A stretch of 64,000 nt of DNA, from NCBI GenBank assembly GCA_027924585.1, contig BSBM01000125.1, positions 2,671,001-2,735,000 on the forward strand. Direction: 5' to 3'. Numbering within the stretch: the stretch's first letter is position 1; every line of letters begins with the position of its first letter. Under the pieces are notes generated by a model. That model did not search any database and was not told where the DNA came from. It was given only the letters and a program-made list of their open reading frames with translations. This DNA comes from Larix kaempferi. Lineage: Eukaryota > Streptophyta > Pinopsida > Pinales > Pinaceae. The translations under genes and the position numbers were made by a program. This document shows positions 47,527 through 57,948 of this stretch, piece after piece.

Positions 47527-47531
47527 AACAC
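47527..47531 (+). repeat. gypsy element TSD, right
   Basis: AACAC, after which the copia C polypurine tract (TCCCTCTTAACTAGG, reversed) resumes. Confidence 0.92.
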
Positions 47532-47789
47532 TCCCTCTTAACTAGGAAGGTATTGTCTAGACACAAGTCATCAATACATATAGGCACAAGTGTTCAATTC
47601 TGGAGTTGGATCGTCATCACTGGATCACGTAGCATCATCATCATCCCTGCTATTGTACTCGATATCTCGATCACTGGGCTATCTTTGAAATCTTCTCGTC
47701 ATAGGAAGTTCTACAAAGCTAGCCCTTTTTCATGTTGGATGTAGGCCTAGAATCCTGTAGGTCTTCATCATATTTGGCCATACTGTGGA

Positions 47790-48350
47790 TCCCAAGACTA
47801 ATTACGTACGTCAACAAAGCCTCGAAAGAGCATCCCGGGATGTTACGAGCACACAGCTCTACCTGTCCGGATCTCCCGGGATCTTTTACATGTGACCTTC
47901 ACAAAACCTTTAAAGAGCATCTTGCAACCTGCAAAATCTCTATAGAGCATCCCAGGCTGTTACGAGCACACAGCTCTACCTGTCCGGATCTTCAGGATCT
48001 TTTCTATGTGAACTTTTGCAAAACCTTTAAAGAGCATCTTGCAACCTGCAAGATCTCTATAGAGCATCCCAGGCTGTTACAAGCACACAGCTCTACCTGT
48101 TTGGATCTCTAGGATTTTTTCTATGTGATACTTTCGCAAAACCTTTAAAGAGCATCTTACAACCTGCAAGATCTCTATAGAGCATCCCAGGCTGTTACGA
48201 GCACACAACTCTACTTGTCCGGACCTCCAGGATCTTTTCTAATGCGAAACTGTAGAAAAACCTCGAAAGAGCATCCCAAGCTGTTACGAGCACACAGCTC
48301 TACCTATCCAGATCTCCCATGATATTTTCTATGCTACCTACACAACCTGT
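47790..48350 (-). repeat. tandem array, about 120-bp unit (copia C)
   Basis: Five copies share GAGCATCCCAGGCTGTTACG, AGCACACAGCTCTACCTGTC, CGGATCTCC, AGGATCTTTTCTATGTGA and AAAACCTTTAAAGAGCATCT. The middle three are the closest to each other. Confidence 0.88.
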
Positions 48351-48364
48351 CCACGGCCATGGAG

Positions 48365-48860
48365 TATCAACCTAATACTCATGATCATATTGATCATCAT
48401 ATAGTGCATCATCCTGATGCACATCATCTGGAGCATCGACTTGATACTCATCACACATGATCGTCCTGATCATCATACAATACATCATCCTAATGTACAT
48501 CATCTGGAGCATCGACCTGATGCTCATCACACATGATCAAACTAATCATATAATGCATCCACCTGATACATATCATCACATATGATCCAACTGATCATAC
48601 AAAGCATCCACCTGATGCATATCATCACATATGATCCAACTGATCATACAAAGCATCCACCTGATGCATATCATCACATATGATCCAACTGATCATACAA
48701 AGCATCCAACTTATGCATATCATCATACATGATCCAACTGATCATACAAAGCATCCAACTTATGCATATCATCATACATGATCCAACTGATCATACAAAG
48801 TATCCAACTAATGCATATCATCATACATGATCCAACTGATCATCGTCATACAGAACATCA
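48365..48860 (-). repeat. array of short inverted repeats (copia C)
   Basis: Perfect examples are GTGCATC-ATCCT-GATGCAC (48404-48422), ATGATC-GTCCT-GATCAT (about 48458-48474), GAGCATC-GACCT-GATGCTC (48507-48525) and ATGATC-CAACT-GATCAT (48582-48598, repeated five more times at about 50-bp spacing). They alternate with ATGCATC-CACCT-GATGCAT-type units. Confidence 0.9.
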
Positions 48861-48964
48861 TCCGGAGCATTGTCCTGATGTTCATCACACAGCGCTTACA
48901 TCCACAACCATGGGAAGGAACCTCCTACCACCATGCTTGGAATGGCTCTTGCAGATGTGTCCCA

Positions 48965-50500
48965 TCACTTCTTCCTTGAAGTATCTTCTATCTGAAGAAC
49001 ACCAAGCCTCTCTCTGAAGTACTCAAACTTCACTCTGGCTAGTGGTTTCATCAACACATCTGCAACCTACTCAACCGTCGCAACATACAAGAGCTTCATT
49101 GCTCCTCTCTGCACCATATCCCTGATATAGTGATATTTGATCTCAATGTGCTTCAACCTATCATGGAACACCGGGTTCCTAGACAGCTTCACACAACTCT
49201 GGTTGTCACAAAAGATACCATTAGTATCCAACGGGAGATCAAATAACTCAGACAGTAGCTTCCTCATCCATATTGCCTCACAACTAGCCGAACAAGCTGT
49301 GACATACTCTGCTTCGGCTGTACTCAGTGCTACGTGGGACTGCTTCCTACTAAACCAAGAGATCACACCTGATCCCATACTGAAGCAACACCCAGAAGTG
49401 CTCTTCCTATCTATAGTACTGCCTTCCCAATCTGAATCAACATAACCCTCCAGGTTAAACCTTTGATTCGCATCATGCATGAGCCCATAATCAACCATAC
49501 CCTTTAGGTACCTCAGAATATGCTTCACAGCAATCAGGTGAACATGTCTAGGATCCGTCAGGAACTGGCTCAATGCGTTCACCGCAAAGAAAATATCTAG
49601 TCTCATGTTCGTCAGGTACATCAAGGACCCAATCATGTGACGATTCATCGTGGCATCAACTGGCTCTAATGAAACATCACACAATAGCTTCAGGTTCGAT
49701 GCCATAGGTGTGGCCATGGCCTTGCAGTCCATCATCCCGAACCGCTTTAGGATCTCTATTGCATACTTCCCTTGTCTAAGGAAGACTCCATCTGCACTCT
49801 GCCACACCTCCACACCTAGAAAGTAATGCATCATACCCAAGTCCTTCATCTCGAACTTGGCATCAAGCTTCCTCTTTGTGTCGGCAATCAACCCATCCTC
49901 ACCTGTAACAAACAGGTCATCCACATACAGTAGTAGTATAATAGGATTTTTTTTCCTCAACCTTGTAGTAAAGGTTGGAATCCTCTTTTCTCTTGGTAAA
50001 TCCCAACTGGATAGAAAGTTGTCTATCCCACCATACCAAGTCCCAAGAGCTTGCTTCAATCCATACAAGGCTTTCTTCAACATGCACACATATGAATCCT
50101 TGTCATGTATCTCAAAACCAAGTGGCTGCACCACATACACTTCCTCTTCACCTACACCATATCCATCTGGTGTATCTTCCACTTCATCATTGCAGCTAGA
50201 GCAAGTACTGTTCTGATGGAAGTGTATCTGGATATAGGTGCAAAGGTCTCTTCATAATCTATCCCTTTCTTTCTAGGGGAAGCCACGAGCTACAAACCTT
50301 GCTTTATATTTCTCTATGCTACCATCTGTAGCATGCTTGATCTTATAGATCCACTTGGAAGTCACAACAGACTTCCCTTCTGTTCTTGGGACCTCATCCC
50401 AAACATCATTCTTTATGATCGATTGGTATTCCTCGATCATGGCATTCTTCCATTACTGCATCCCGGATCCTGGGATCTTCAGATTCTTCAATATCTTCAA
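48965..50500 (-). pseudogene. copia C RT-RNase H
   Basis: The long frame 50182-49067 covers most of RT and RNase H: KKALYGLKQALGTWY, YVDDLFVTGEDG (active site, about 49910), GMMHYFLGVEVW, MIGSLMYL, YVDSDWEGSTIDRKSTSG, STAEAEYVTACSA and KYHYIRDMVQRGAMKLLYV. The end continues past a stop to an ADVLTKPL-like block and a TGA at about 48965. Between about 50030 and 49950 a pair of compensating frameshifts replaces the normal residues (WDLPREKRIPTF). The RT start (DVWDEVPRTEGK, KWIYKIKHATDG) lies at 50440-50300, in another frame and with stops. Confidence 0.92.
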
Positions 50501-53124
50501 TAGATCATTTTCTTTGAACTTCATTGCTGGAACAAATGTTGTAGTCCTTCTCTTGTAGGTGATGGTACACGGTCTTTCCTCCAAGACAAGTTCAATTGCA
50601 TGATTAGAAACATCTTATATATTTCAGAACAAATTCTTACTCATAAAGACATATGTCATACAGTCATGCAATTATCTTAGCCAATGCTTCAATACAACAT
50701 TTATCCATATCCCGTATTCACACGGTAACTTTCTAGATGCCTTCCTCTCTACCAGAACATTGTTAAGAGTTTGCACTACTCCCAACATGTTAGCAAAGAG
50801 GTTTCATTCTAGATAAGTAGCAATGGAATGTTGTACAATACCATAGGCCACTTACCCATTACTTGCATATTAGTAGTATCTTGTTCATTAATGCAACTTT
50901 TCTAAAATGCAAAATGTACATCCTAAATCTAGGAACATAAGTATGTACATGACTGTACAACATCATTTAAGTAATCATATAAAAAAATGACAATTCAAAT
51001 ACCTATCTTTTTTTAGTTGTAGGGTGGACTCGCTCTCAATCTTTGCTTCCTTGTAGGAACTATTGGAGTGTACTCCCTCTTGATCTTTGCTTCCTGGATT
51101 ACCTGTCCTTGAACTTATATTCATCCTCGACCACTATGCATGCTTAAGTGTGCACTAGTGTCATCCTCAAGATCTCATACATGATCATACATCCATTAGT
51201 ATAATCTCAGTACTATCAAAACATTATGATCCTAAATAAACTTAACATGTATGGCCATGATTATTTCACACATAGGTAATTTATCACAAGCATTAGTATT
51301 CAAGGTTTCAGGGAGGACTTCTATTACTTATGCATATACTTATTGACCATAGGACTCTTCTGGTTAGTCATATCATCAATCAAACTAAGAAACATAATAT
51401 GCATAAACTGTTGATTACTTAAACTTCTAACTTCAAGAATAAACATTATCATTCATACAAAAGTATAATATCCTAACACAAGGTAGGATTCTAACTTGAT
51501 ATAGGAAAAACATACCTGGAATATCATGTTGGCTAGTTATGTCTAACATACCGAAACAATGTCTTCTTGTTCTCTTCAATGACTTGTGCTTAGTAACCTG
51601 CATAACTCATAAGTTAACCATTGTAGAACCAAATTATACATACCTCGTAAGTGGAGCTTGTATGTGATCCATGAGTCTTTATCTTCATGTCACCATGGTC
51701 ATATGTTCTTGATCTAGAACTTGATTTGTGCTTTCTTGATGTACCTTTCATGTTAGCGGACAACATCAACCTCATACAACACCACAGTACATTAGTACAA
51801 TCATAAGTGTCATAACCCTAATCAATGAATGCCTTCTATCATTCACATGCATTCATACTTTTACTAGGGTGATGAGACAAGTCTAAGATTAATCAAGATT
51901 GTACTAACCTCAATAATATGAAGACAAACATATCATAAACTTAATCATGAACAAATTTCAAAACATACATGTATCTCTTCAAGTCATGCCTGTAGGGATT
52001 GCTCGTAGCCTTCTAATGTAAAGCCTCAGCCTCATCTCCCTCTGGAACTGGAACTTCTTCACTTATGCAGGTGTCCAATTCATTCTTTTCTAGGATTAAC
52101 CCAATCCACTTTGATTTGTTGAAACTGGATCTGGAGCTGGATTAGGGTTTGTCAGAGAAACCCTAAAAATTCAAACTTTTAATTTCAAACTTCTGAATGG
52201 ATGGAATGATGTGGCTTGCTGAGCTGATCAAGCTTCTATACTTCAATTTTGAAAACTACAAAATTTGACCTCTCAAAATTGCCTTTGAAACTTCTGGATC
52301 TTCTAGACAGGATCCCGAACTAGGGTTTGACAAAGCACGGTCTTCTACCCATCCAAAAAGTTCGATCTTATGTTCTAAGCTTCGATTTTTCTGAGGATCT
52401 TCCATATGTGGTCACAGATTTCAAAAATTCCAATTTTTGCAGAAACCCTAAATTCCCGCAGCGGTGACAAGCCAAGAATGAAAGTGCTCAGAATCCAAAT
52501 CTATTTTGACAGAAATATGCACCTGACTGTTTCTGGTGAATCTCTGAAATTACGAATCCACAGGATCTGAAACTTCATCTTGTGGTATCCTGACCTATCA
52601 TCTTTCCAACCCCATAGGTCTGACCTCAATTGGATTCTCTGAGAGAGAGTTATGCCAAGTGTCACAACGTGACCTGTTGATGGGATAAAACATGATAGTG
52701 AACTTGTACGACGTGCCACATGTCATTGGTTCAAATTCGGCCTCTAAAAAACTTACTTGAGACACTACAGTCCATGCTCTTACTGTCACTTTTTACACAA
52801 TTTCATTTGGAGCTTCCTAGCCCAATTTGTGACCTTTTTTCCTAGGTCACCTGTTTATGACTGAGATCTGGAAGAGGAAGAAACCCTAACTTGTACAGAT
52901 CATAATTCACAAAGTACAACGAATCATATGTTGTGCTTCAGACACAAGGTACATGGGGATGTTATCTACGATATGTAAAAGTTTCAGAACTTGAACCTTC
53001 TCCAAAATGGATTTATAGCGAAAGTGCCACAATGACTAGTTTTTTTCTATATCAAGCCCTAGCTTCCAATTTGTCACAAGTGCAACAAGTCTCATAAATG
53101 CCATACCATGTCTTCCTTCAGGCT
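50501..53124 (-). other. non-coding 5' half of copia C
   Basis: About 2.6 kb collinear with 27877-30640 of copy B. No gag, protease or integrase motif found, and the integrase scrap of copy B is deleted here. Short frames lack similarity. Confidence 0.65.
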
Positions 53125-53125
53125 A

Positions 53126-53137
53126 GCTCTGATACCA
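53126..53137 (-). other. primer-binding site, initiator Met tRNA (copia C)
   Basis: The - strand reads TGGTATCAGAGCTAGC immediately after the 5' LTR. Confidence 0.88.
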
Positions 53138-53775
53138 TGTTAGTTTTTCATCATTTAATTCAATATATCTAGGATCTTAATTGAAAGAACAACATGTACA
53201 GCATATCAAGCATAAGAGACAAGAGACAAGAAACACAAAACATTTTACCGAGGAAAACCAAGAAGGTGAAAAACCCTGCAACTTCCTCAGAGATAGAATA
53301 AGCATCAATACAAGGATCACCATGATCAAACCCAAGAGATAGATATCTTCAACAGCATGCTCCTCCTCCACTTGTGTGCACCCTCTTCTTCTCTCACTAA
53401 AGCGAAGTGAGTGAATAATAGAATGTGTAAAATGAGAGAGACACACTCTCTATTTATACACTAACTTTCACTTGACCTTTACTCAACTAGGTCGGCCTTA
53501 ACTTAACCACTTAACATAAACTGGCTCTGGGCTGACCCCACTAGGGTGGTCTAATAAGCCTTTTACCCACACAACTCATACAGGGCCGACCCCATCAAGG
53601 TGGTCTAATAACCCATCAAATATAAGTTGCGACACTTACAATAATACTTGCAACACTTGCAAATACAAATGACGACACTTCCAATCGGAGAAATAATACA
53701 TCTCCGTTGGGGATACAATAAAGTACAAATGTAATACATAGAAGAATATCTTCCGAAGTTACAAATACATCAACA
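53138..53775 (-). repeat. copia C 5' LTR
   Basis: 638 bp, paired with 37294-37931. TATTTATA at 53451-53458 is the reversed TATA box. Confidence 0.92.
53451..53458 (-). promoter_or_regulatory. LTR TATA box (copia C)
   Basis: TATAAATA on the - strand followed by GAGAGTGTG, the same context as in copy A at 4195. Confidence 0.55.
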
Positions 53776-54904
53776 TGCAGACAATTAGTATGATTATCCT
53801 TTTGATCAATGTGTTGCATCTTCCTCTTGCCACCTAGGCGATTGTACAATGTATTTAAGGCATAGACATATTCATTATCATGTGGACTATCCTGTAGCCA
53901 TCTCTGGAGGTGTTTTCACATATAGGAATTGTGTTTGTGTATTTTGACTATGTTTCATGTTAGTCTGGTTCTCTTTGGTGTTTAGGGATGTATCCACACC
54001 ATGGTTCCATACCCTATTGTATTCCATGGCTTTATCTCTGATATTATTATGTCCCTATGGGAAATGTAGCGATTGTAGGGACACAATTATATGTCTGTTC
54101 AAGATTTCTCTTAAGGCACACCCAATGTTTGACATTAGAAATAAAATTTTGGATTTTTTCCAATATTTAAATAATTATTTTTCCGTGTTTTCATTGGCTT
54201 TGCACTAATGATGTATTCAATAAATATAAGCTCAGGGGACTCATCTAATAGGTGTCGAAGTAGACATCAGTGGCCATTCAATGCTAATGCACTGATATCC
54301 ACCTCCACCCAGAGATCTATAACTTTCATTGATCTTAGATTTTATGGGTTTTGGGAACCCTCATTTGGTTTCATTTCACATTTTTTCTAAGGCGTGATAG
54401 GGTTCATCACTGCATCTGTATTGCCATGAATATGGCTTGGTTTAAGCACAGGTAACAATAGAAAAAATTAGTCAGTTACATTGTGTTTCATTGATTTAGT
54501 TCATCGAATCATGTTTTAAGCAGAATCTATACATGTTTGTGGATATCATGATTGTTTTTAGTTGCTTTCCCATGGGATCCGATGATTGTCTTGTTTAGTG
54601 TTTTTAGACCAACATTTATATGTAAATGGATAAGCCCAAGAGATATTTTGATGCATATAGGATTTCGTATGTGGGATGTGGGTATCTTCATGATAAGTTT
54701 TCAATTTTTTTGGCTTGGTTTTGAAGGTGTATTCGTTGGGATAAAAATTACAAATGTGTGAATGCAATTTTGATATTCCATATTTGGGTTTTAAATTTCT
54801 TTATAATTTTTAGATATTATTATGGGTTTAACAAGATGACCATCTAGTTGTGGGGTTTATAGGGGTGTTGTGGAGGATTGCATTTCAATGATTTTTTGAC
54901 ACTT
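53776..54904. other. no gene recognised
   Basis: Right flank of copia C, AT-rich. TGCAG at 53776-53780 is the probable right target duplication. No coding similarity. Confidence 0.4.
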
Positions 54905-55076
54905 GATTTGAGAACGATGGTGTACTGTATCCTATTAGGATCAACTAGGCAAGAGCTAGGTACAAGAGACATCCATAGTGGCATTCTCTTAGACCACAAT
55001 ATGATAGTGTTTGGGGGAACAAACGGGTCTAATAAGATAAATGATCTGCACATTTTAGACTTGTAGACCAAGGTAC
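54905..55076 (+). pseudogene. kelch-repeat pseudogene, copy 2 (fragment)
   Basis: Nearly identical to 33362-33527: GTRDIHSGILLDHN and MIVFGGTNGSNKINDLHILD, then TAG. The second blade present in copy 1 is deleted; the match resumes at 55098 with the sequence that lies about 640 bp further on in copy 1. Confidence 0.8.
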
Positions 55077-55097
55077 GGAGGAATGAGGCAATTTTTA

Positions 55098-55423
55098 GAC
55101 TTACTAAATCCCATAATCTGATATTTGATAGTGATTTTAGGAAAAACTTCGACCTTTTATTTCATGTAAATGCACCAACTAAACTATACTTGTTTTGTTA
55201 CAACTAGTTATAGAAGGGCCATGTTCACTAGGAGTATGTGCTGGACATGAAACTATTAGCATTGATTGCAAGGTGATCAATCCTGCAACCTCTTACAGAT
55301 CCATTTTTTTCCATAAACCTGAAATAATGCTGAAAAGGTTATAGTTGCAGTCACTGCCCTTTTTAATCTATCTTTGTGAAGATAGTTATTTGTATCAGAC
55401 ATGGCTTTTGCGAGAGGGAGATA
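55098..55423 (+). repeat. duplicated segment (matches 34177-34495)
   Basis: Starts CTTACTAAATCCCATAATC and ends GAGAGGGAG, with a few percent differences. Together with 54905-55076 it shows that the two kelch loci derive from one duplication. Confidence 0.85.
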
Positions 55424-55580
55424 TACCAGTACTTGTGGAATTATCGCAATCAAACACTTCTTGGGCTTCTCCAAAAGTGAAGTCTCTGTCATCAATCCTC
55501 CATGTCACCTTTGCCATGTCTTTGTCCTCCAGCTTGCTTGCCATGCTTGTCCATGCTTGTCATACTTTGTCCTTTACCAT
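55424..55580. other. no gene recognised
   Basis: Short flank before element F, with no similarity to the corresponding part of copy 1. ACCAT at 55576-55580 would be the left target duplication of F; its partner lies outside the window. Confidence 0.4.
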
Positions 55581-56955
55581 TGTCACGTCCCCATCTTGAC
55601 CCTATCACATTAAAATTGTAAATGATGTAATATTGTTATATAATTGTGGTGAGGAGCTCAAGGCCAAGGCCCCGCCATCGATTTATTGATGCATATGGTT
55701 TACGTGCTAGCCTGGCACAATGGAATTGTAAATATCATGTAAATATGCATTTAATAAAATACCCACAACTAGCTATGCAATGCAACAAGAGATGGGGGCA
55801 TGATTTTACAAGGAATTGGGAGGGAAAACATTCAAACCCTTGGAGCCAATCAAGTCAAGCCAAGTGTCAATGAGAGAACCCATCAAACCCTCAACTACCC
55901 ATGTTGACTTTTGTACCCAATTATTGATTTCTCCCAAGAGTTGGTTGAGGTAGTTAATGCCTTGGGGAATGAGAGGTATGGCTGTCCAATTTCGGGTATG
56001 GGCAAGCCACCTTGCATGGAAAATCGTGTTTTGCTTCTTGGGCAAGAAAAGAGCCATGAATTGCTCTCCAAGCCATTATCCATCAACCAGTTTCTCTTCC
56101 TCACGAGTTTGGAGCTACCTAGGCGTTTTCCAGCCATGTTTCCTGTGTTTTCCTTCATTCTTAGCTAGGAGAAGGGCATTTTTGTATTGTATACCAGTGG
56201 GGAAGAAGGGGAATGGAATTGGGGTTCCATAGAGATCGTTTGGCTACTGAATGCTCAGTTAGTTGGGGAAGAAATTTTTTTCCTCCCTGTTATTGTTTCT
56301 CCCCATCCCATAATCTGTTTTTGGCTGGAAACAAATTGGGGAAAACCCATGACCATCCTGTTGTAAATTCCATTGTTAAATGGGTATCCCTGCCCAATGA
56401 TTGTGCTTGCTGTGTGATAAAAGAGTATGTTGGGGTATCGGTTATGGGTCTCCATTGTTTTGGCCTAAGATTGAGTGCAAGCATCTAGGGTTCTGATGTA
56501 ACCTGATAAACCCAGCTATGGACTGGCTTGGCTCAAATGAAATGCTTAATTGGCTGCATATGAGCTAAATGTCCCCTTTTTCCTTGTAGGAATCATGCCC
56601 AGTTTGGGGGTGGCAGTTGTGTTGAGAGATTGATGAACACAACTGGCCTATGGTTGGGTGGAACGTTGCAGCGACATAGCTAGTTGTTTGGGACAATTGC
56701 AAAATGGAGATAAGTGTTTTTCTATCTATGTATTTACTTCTACACTATATTAATTTGATGACTGTTGATATGCCGTACGCATGAGTAATGTGTGTGGATA
56801 GTTTAATTTCGTTGTGCCTAATTGATTTGTTTTACATCTGCACACATATGATTTATTCATATGATTCTAATGAATGGGCTGAGATTATGTGAAAGCCCCA
56901 GAGATTGGCATCATGTTCCCTCCCTTGCCTTGGATGGATGGGTGGGTACGTGACA
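55581..56955 (+). repeat. element F 5' LTR
   Basis: TGTCACGTCCCCATC..GGTACGTGACA, 1,375 bp. The first 700 bp pair with 63316-64000 with few differences. Ends and several blocks are shared with the gypsy LTRs (37933-39562), which are about 250 bp longer. Confidence 0.92.
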
Positions 56956-56957
56956 GA

Positions 56958-56970
56958 TGGTATCAGAGCT
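56958..56970 (+). other. primer-binding site, initiator Met tRNA (element F)
   Basis: TGGTATCAGAGCT, 2 nt after the 5' LTR. Confidence 0.9.
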
Positions 56971-57069
56971 GTTGGTTGCAGCATTGGGCCTTTATGGGCT
57001 ACCTATCATAGTTGCAAAGGTAAGTATGCTTCCTTCTCAACACTGATAATTAAGAAAATTTTCAAAAAA

Positions 57070-57770
57070 TTTCTAAGTGTCTTTCGGCAGAAGAACTCGG
57101 CAAGTTGGTCCGCAACGGCGGAAGAACTCGGCGAGTTGGTCCGCAATGGAAGAAGAACTCGACGAGTTGGTCCGAAAATTTTTCTAAGTGTCTTTCGGCG
57201 GAAGAACTCGACAAGTTGGTCTGCAATGGTGGAAGAACTCAGTGAGTTGGTCCGCAACGGTGGAAGGACTCGATGAGTTGGTCCAAAAATTTTTCTAAGT
57301 GTCTTTCGGCGGAAGAACTCGGCAAGTTGGTCCGCAACGGCGGAAGAACTCAGTGAGTTGGTCCGCAACGGCGGAAAGACTTGACAAGTTGGTCCGAAAA
57401 TTTTTCTAAGTGTCTTTCGACGGAAGAACTCGGCAAGTTGGTCCGCAACGGCGAAAGAACTCAGTGAGTTGGTCCGCAACAGCGGAAGGGCTCGACGAGT
57501 TGGTCCGAAAATTTTTCTAAGTGTCTTTCGACGAAATAACTCGGCAAGTTGGTCCACAATGGCGGAAGAACTCAGCAATTTGGTCTACAACTGCGGAAGA
57601 ACTCGGCAAGTTGGTCCGCAATGGTATAAGGAATCGGCAAGTTGGTCCGAAAATTATTCTAAGTGTTTTTGGCGGCAGAACTCGGCAAGTTGGCCCAAAG
57701 CTGTGGCAAAACTCGGCGAGTTGGCCCGAAACAAGTCGGGAGAACTCGGTGAGTTGCTCCAAAACAAGGA
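57070..57770 (+). repeat. leader array of element F, about 30-bp unit
   Basis: About 22 units of GAAGAACTCGGCAAGTTGGT followed by CCGCAACGGCG. Every third to fourth unit is replaced by CCGAAAATTTTTCTAAGTGT and CTTTCGGCG, giving a higher-order period of about 115-120 bp. Many units contain AACTC-NNN-GAGTT, a short hairpin. Long frames on both strands through the array come from the period. Confidence 0.9.
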
Positions 57771-57865
57771 ATTTCAGCCGTTTTCCAGGGATATTTTTTA
57801 GGTGCCGAAAGTTGAAAAATGCCATGGAACTTATGTGCCAGATTGCGCGAAATCGAAGGATTTAC

Positions 57866-57948
57866 AAAAAAAAAAAAAAAAACGAGGGCGTTGCCCTCAA
57901 CCCGCCTTGCAGTGGCACAAGGAAGCCACAAGGGGGAAAGCCCCCTTG
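57866..57948 (+). other. leader A-run and hairpin cluster (element F)
   Basis: A run of 17 A (57866-57882), then GAGGGC-GTT-GCCCTC (57884-57898), GTGGC..GCCAC (57912-57929) and CAAGGGGG-AAAG-CCCCCTTG (57929-57948). It corresponds to 40898-40970 of the gypsy element. Confidence 0.75.

Larger units (their letters stand above)
37294..53775 (-). mobile_element. copia element copy C, split by a gypsy element
   Basis: Same family as copies A and B, - orientation. LTRs 37294-37931 and 53138-53775 are both 638 bp. A 9.6-kb gypsy element (37933-47526) sits exactly between its 3' LTR and polypurine tract; without it copia C is about 6.9 kb. Element order: LTR, primer site, non-coding 5' half (53125 to about 50500), RT-RNase H (50500-48965), palindrome array, 120-bp array, polypurine tract, 3' LTR. 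No gag. Confidence 0.9.

Noticed and set aside
57006-57578. 190-codon ORF and overlapping frames on both strands
   Set aside because: Produced by the about 30-bp leader array of element F; repeated residues follow the DNA unit.
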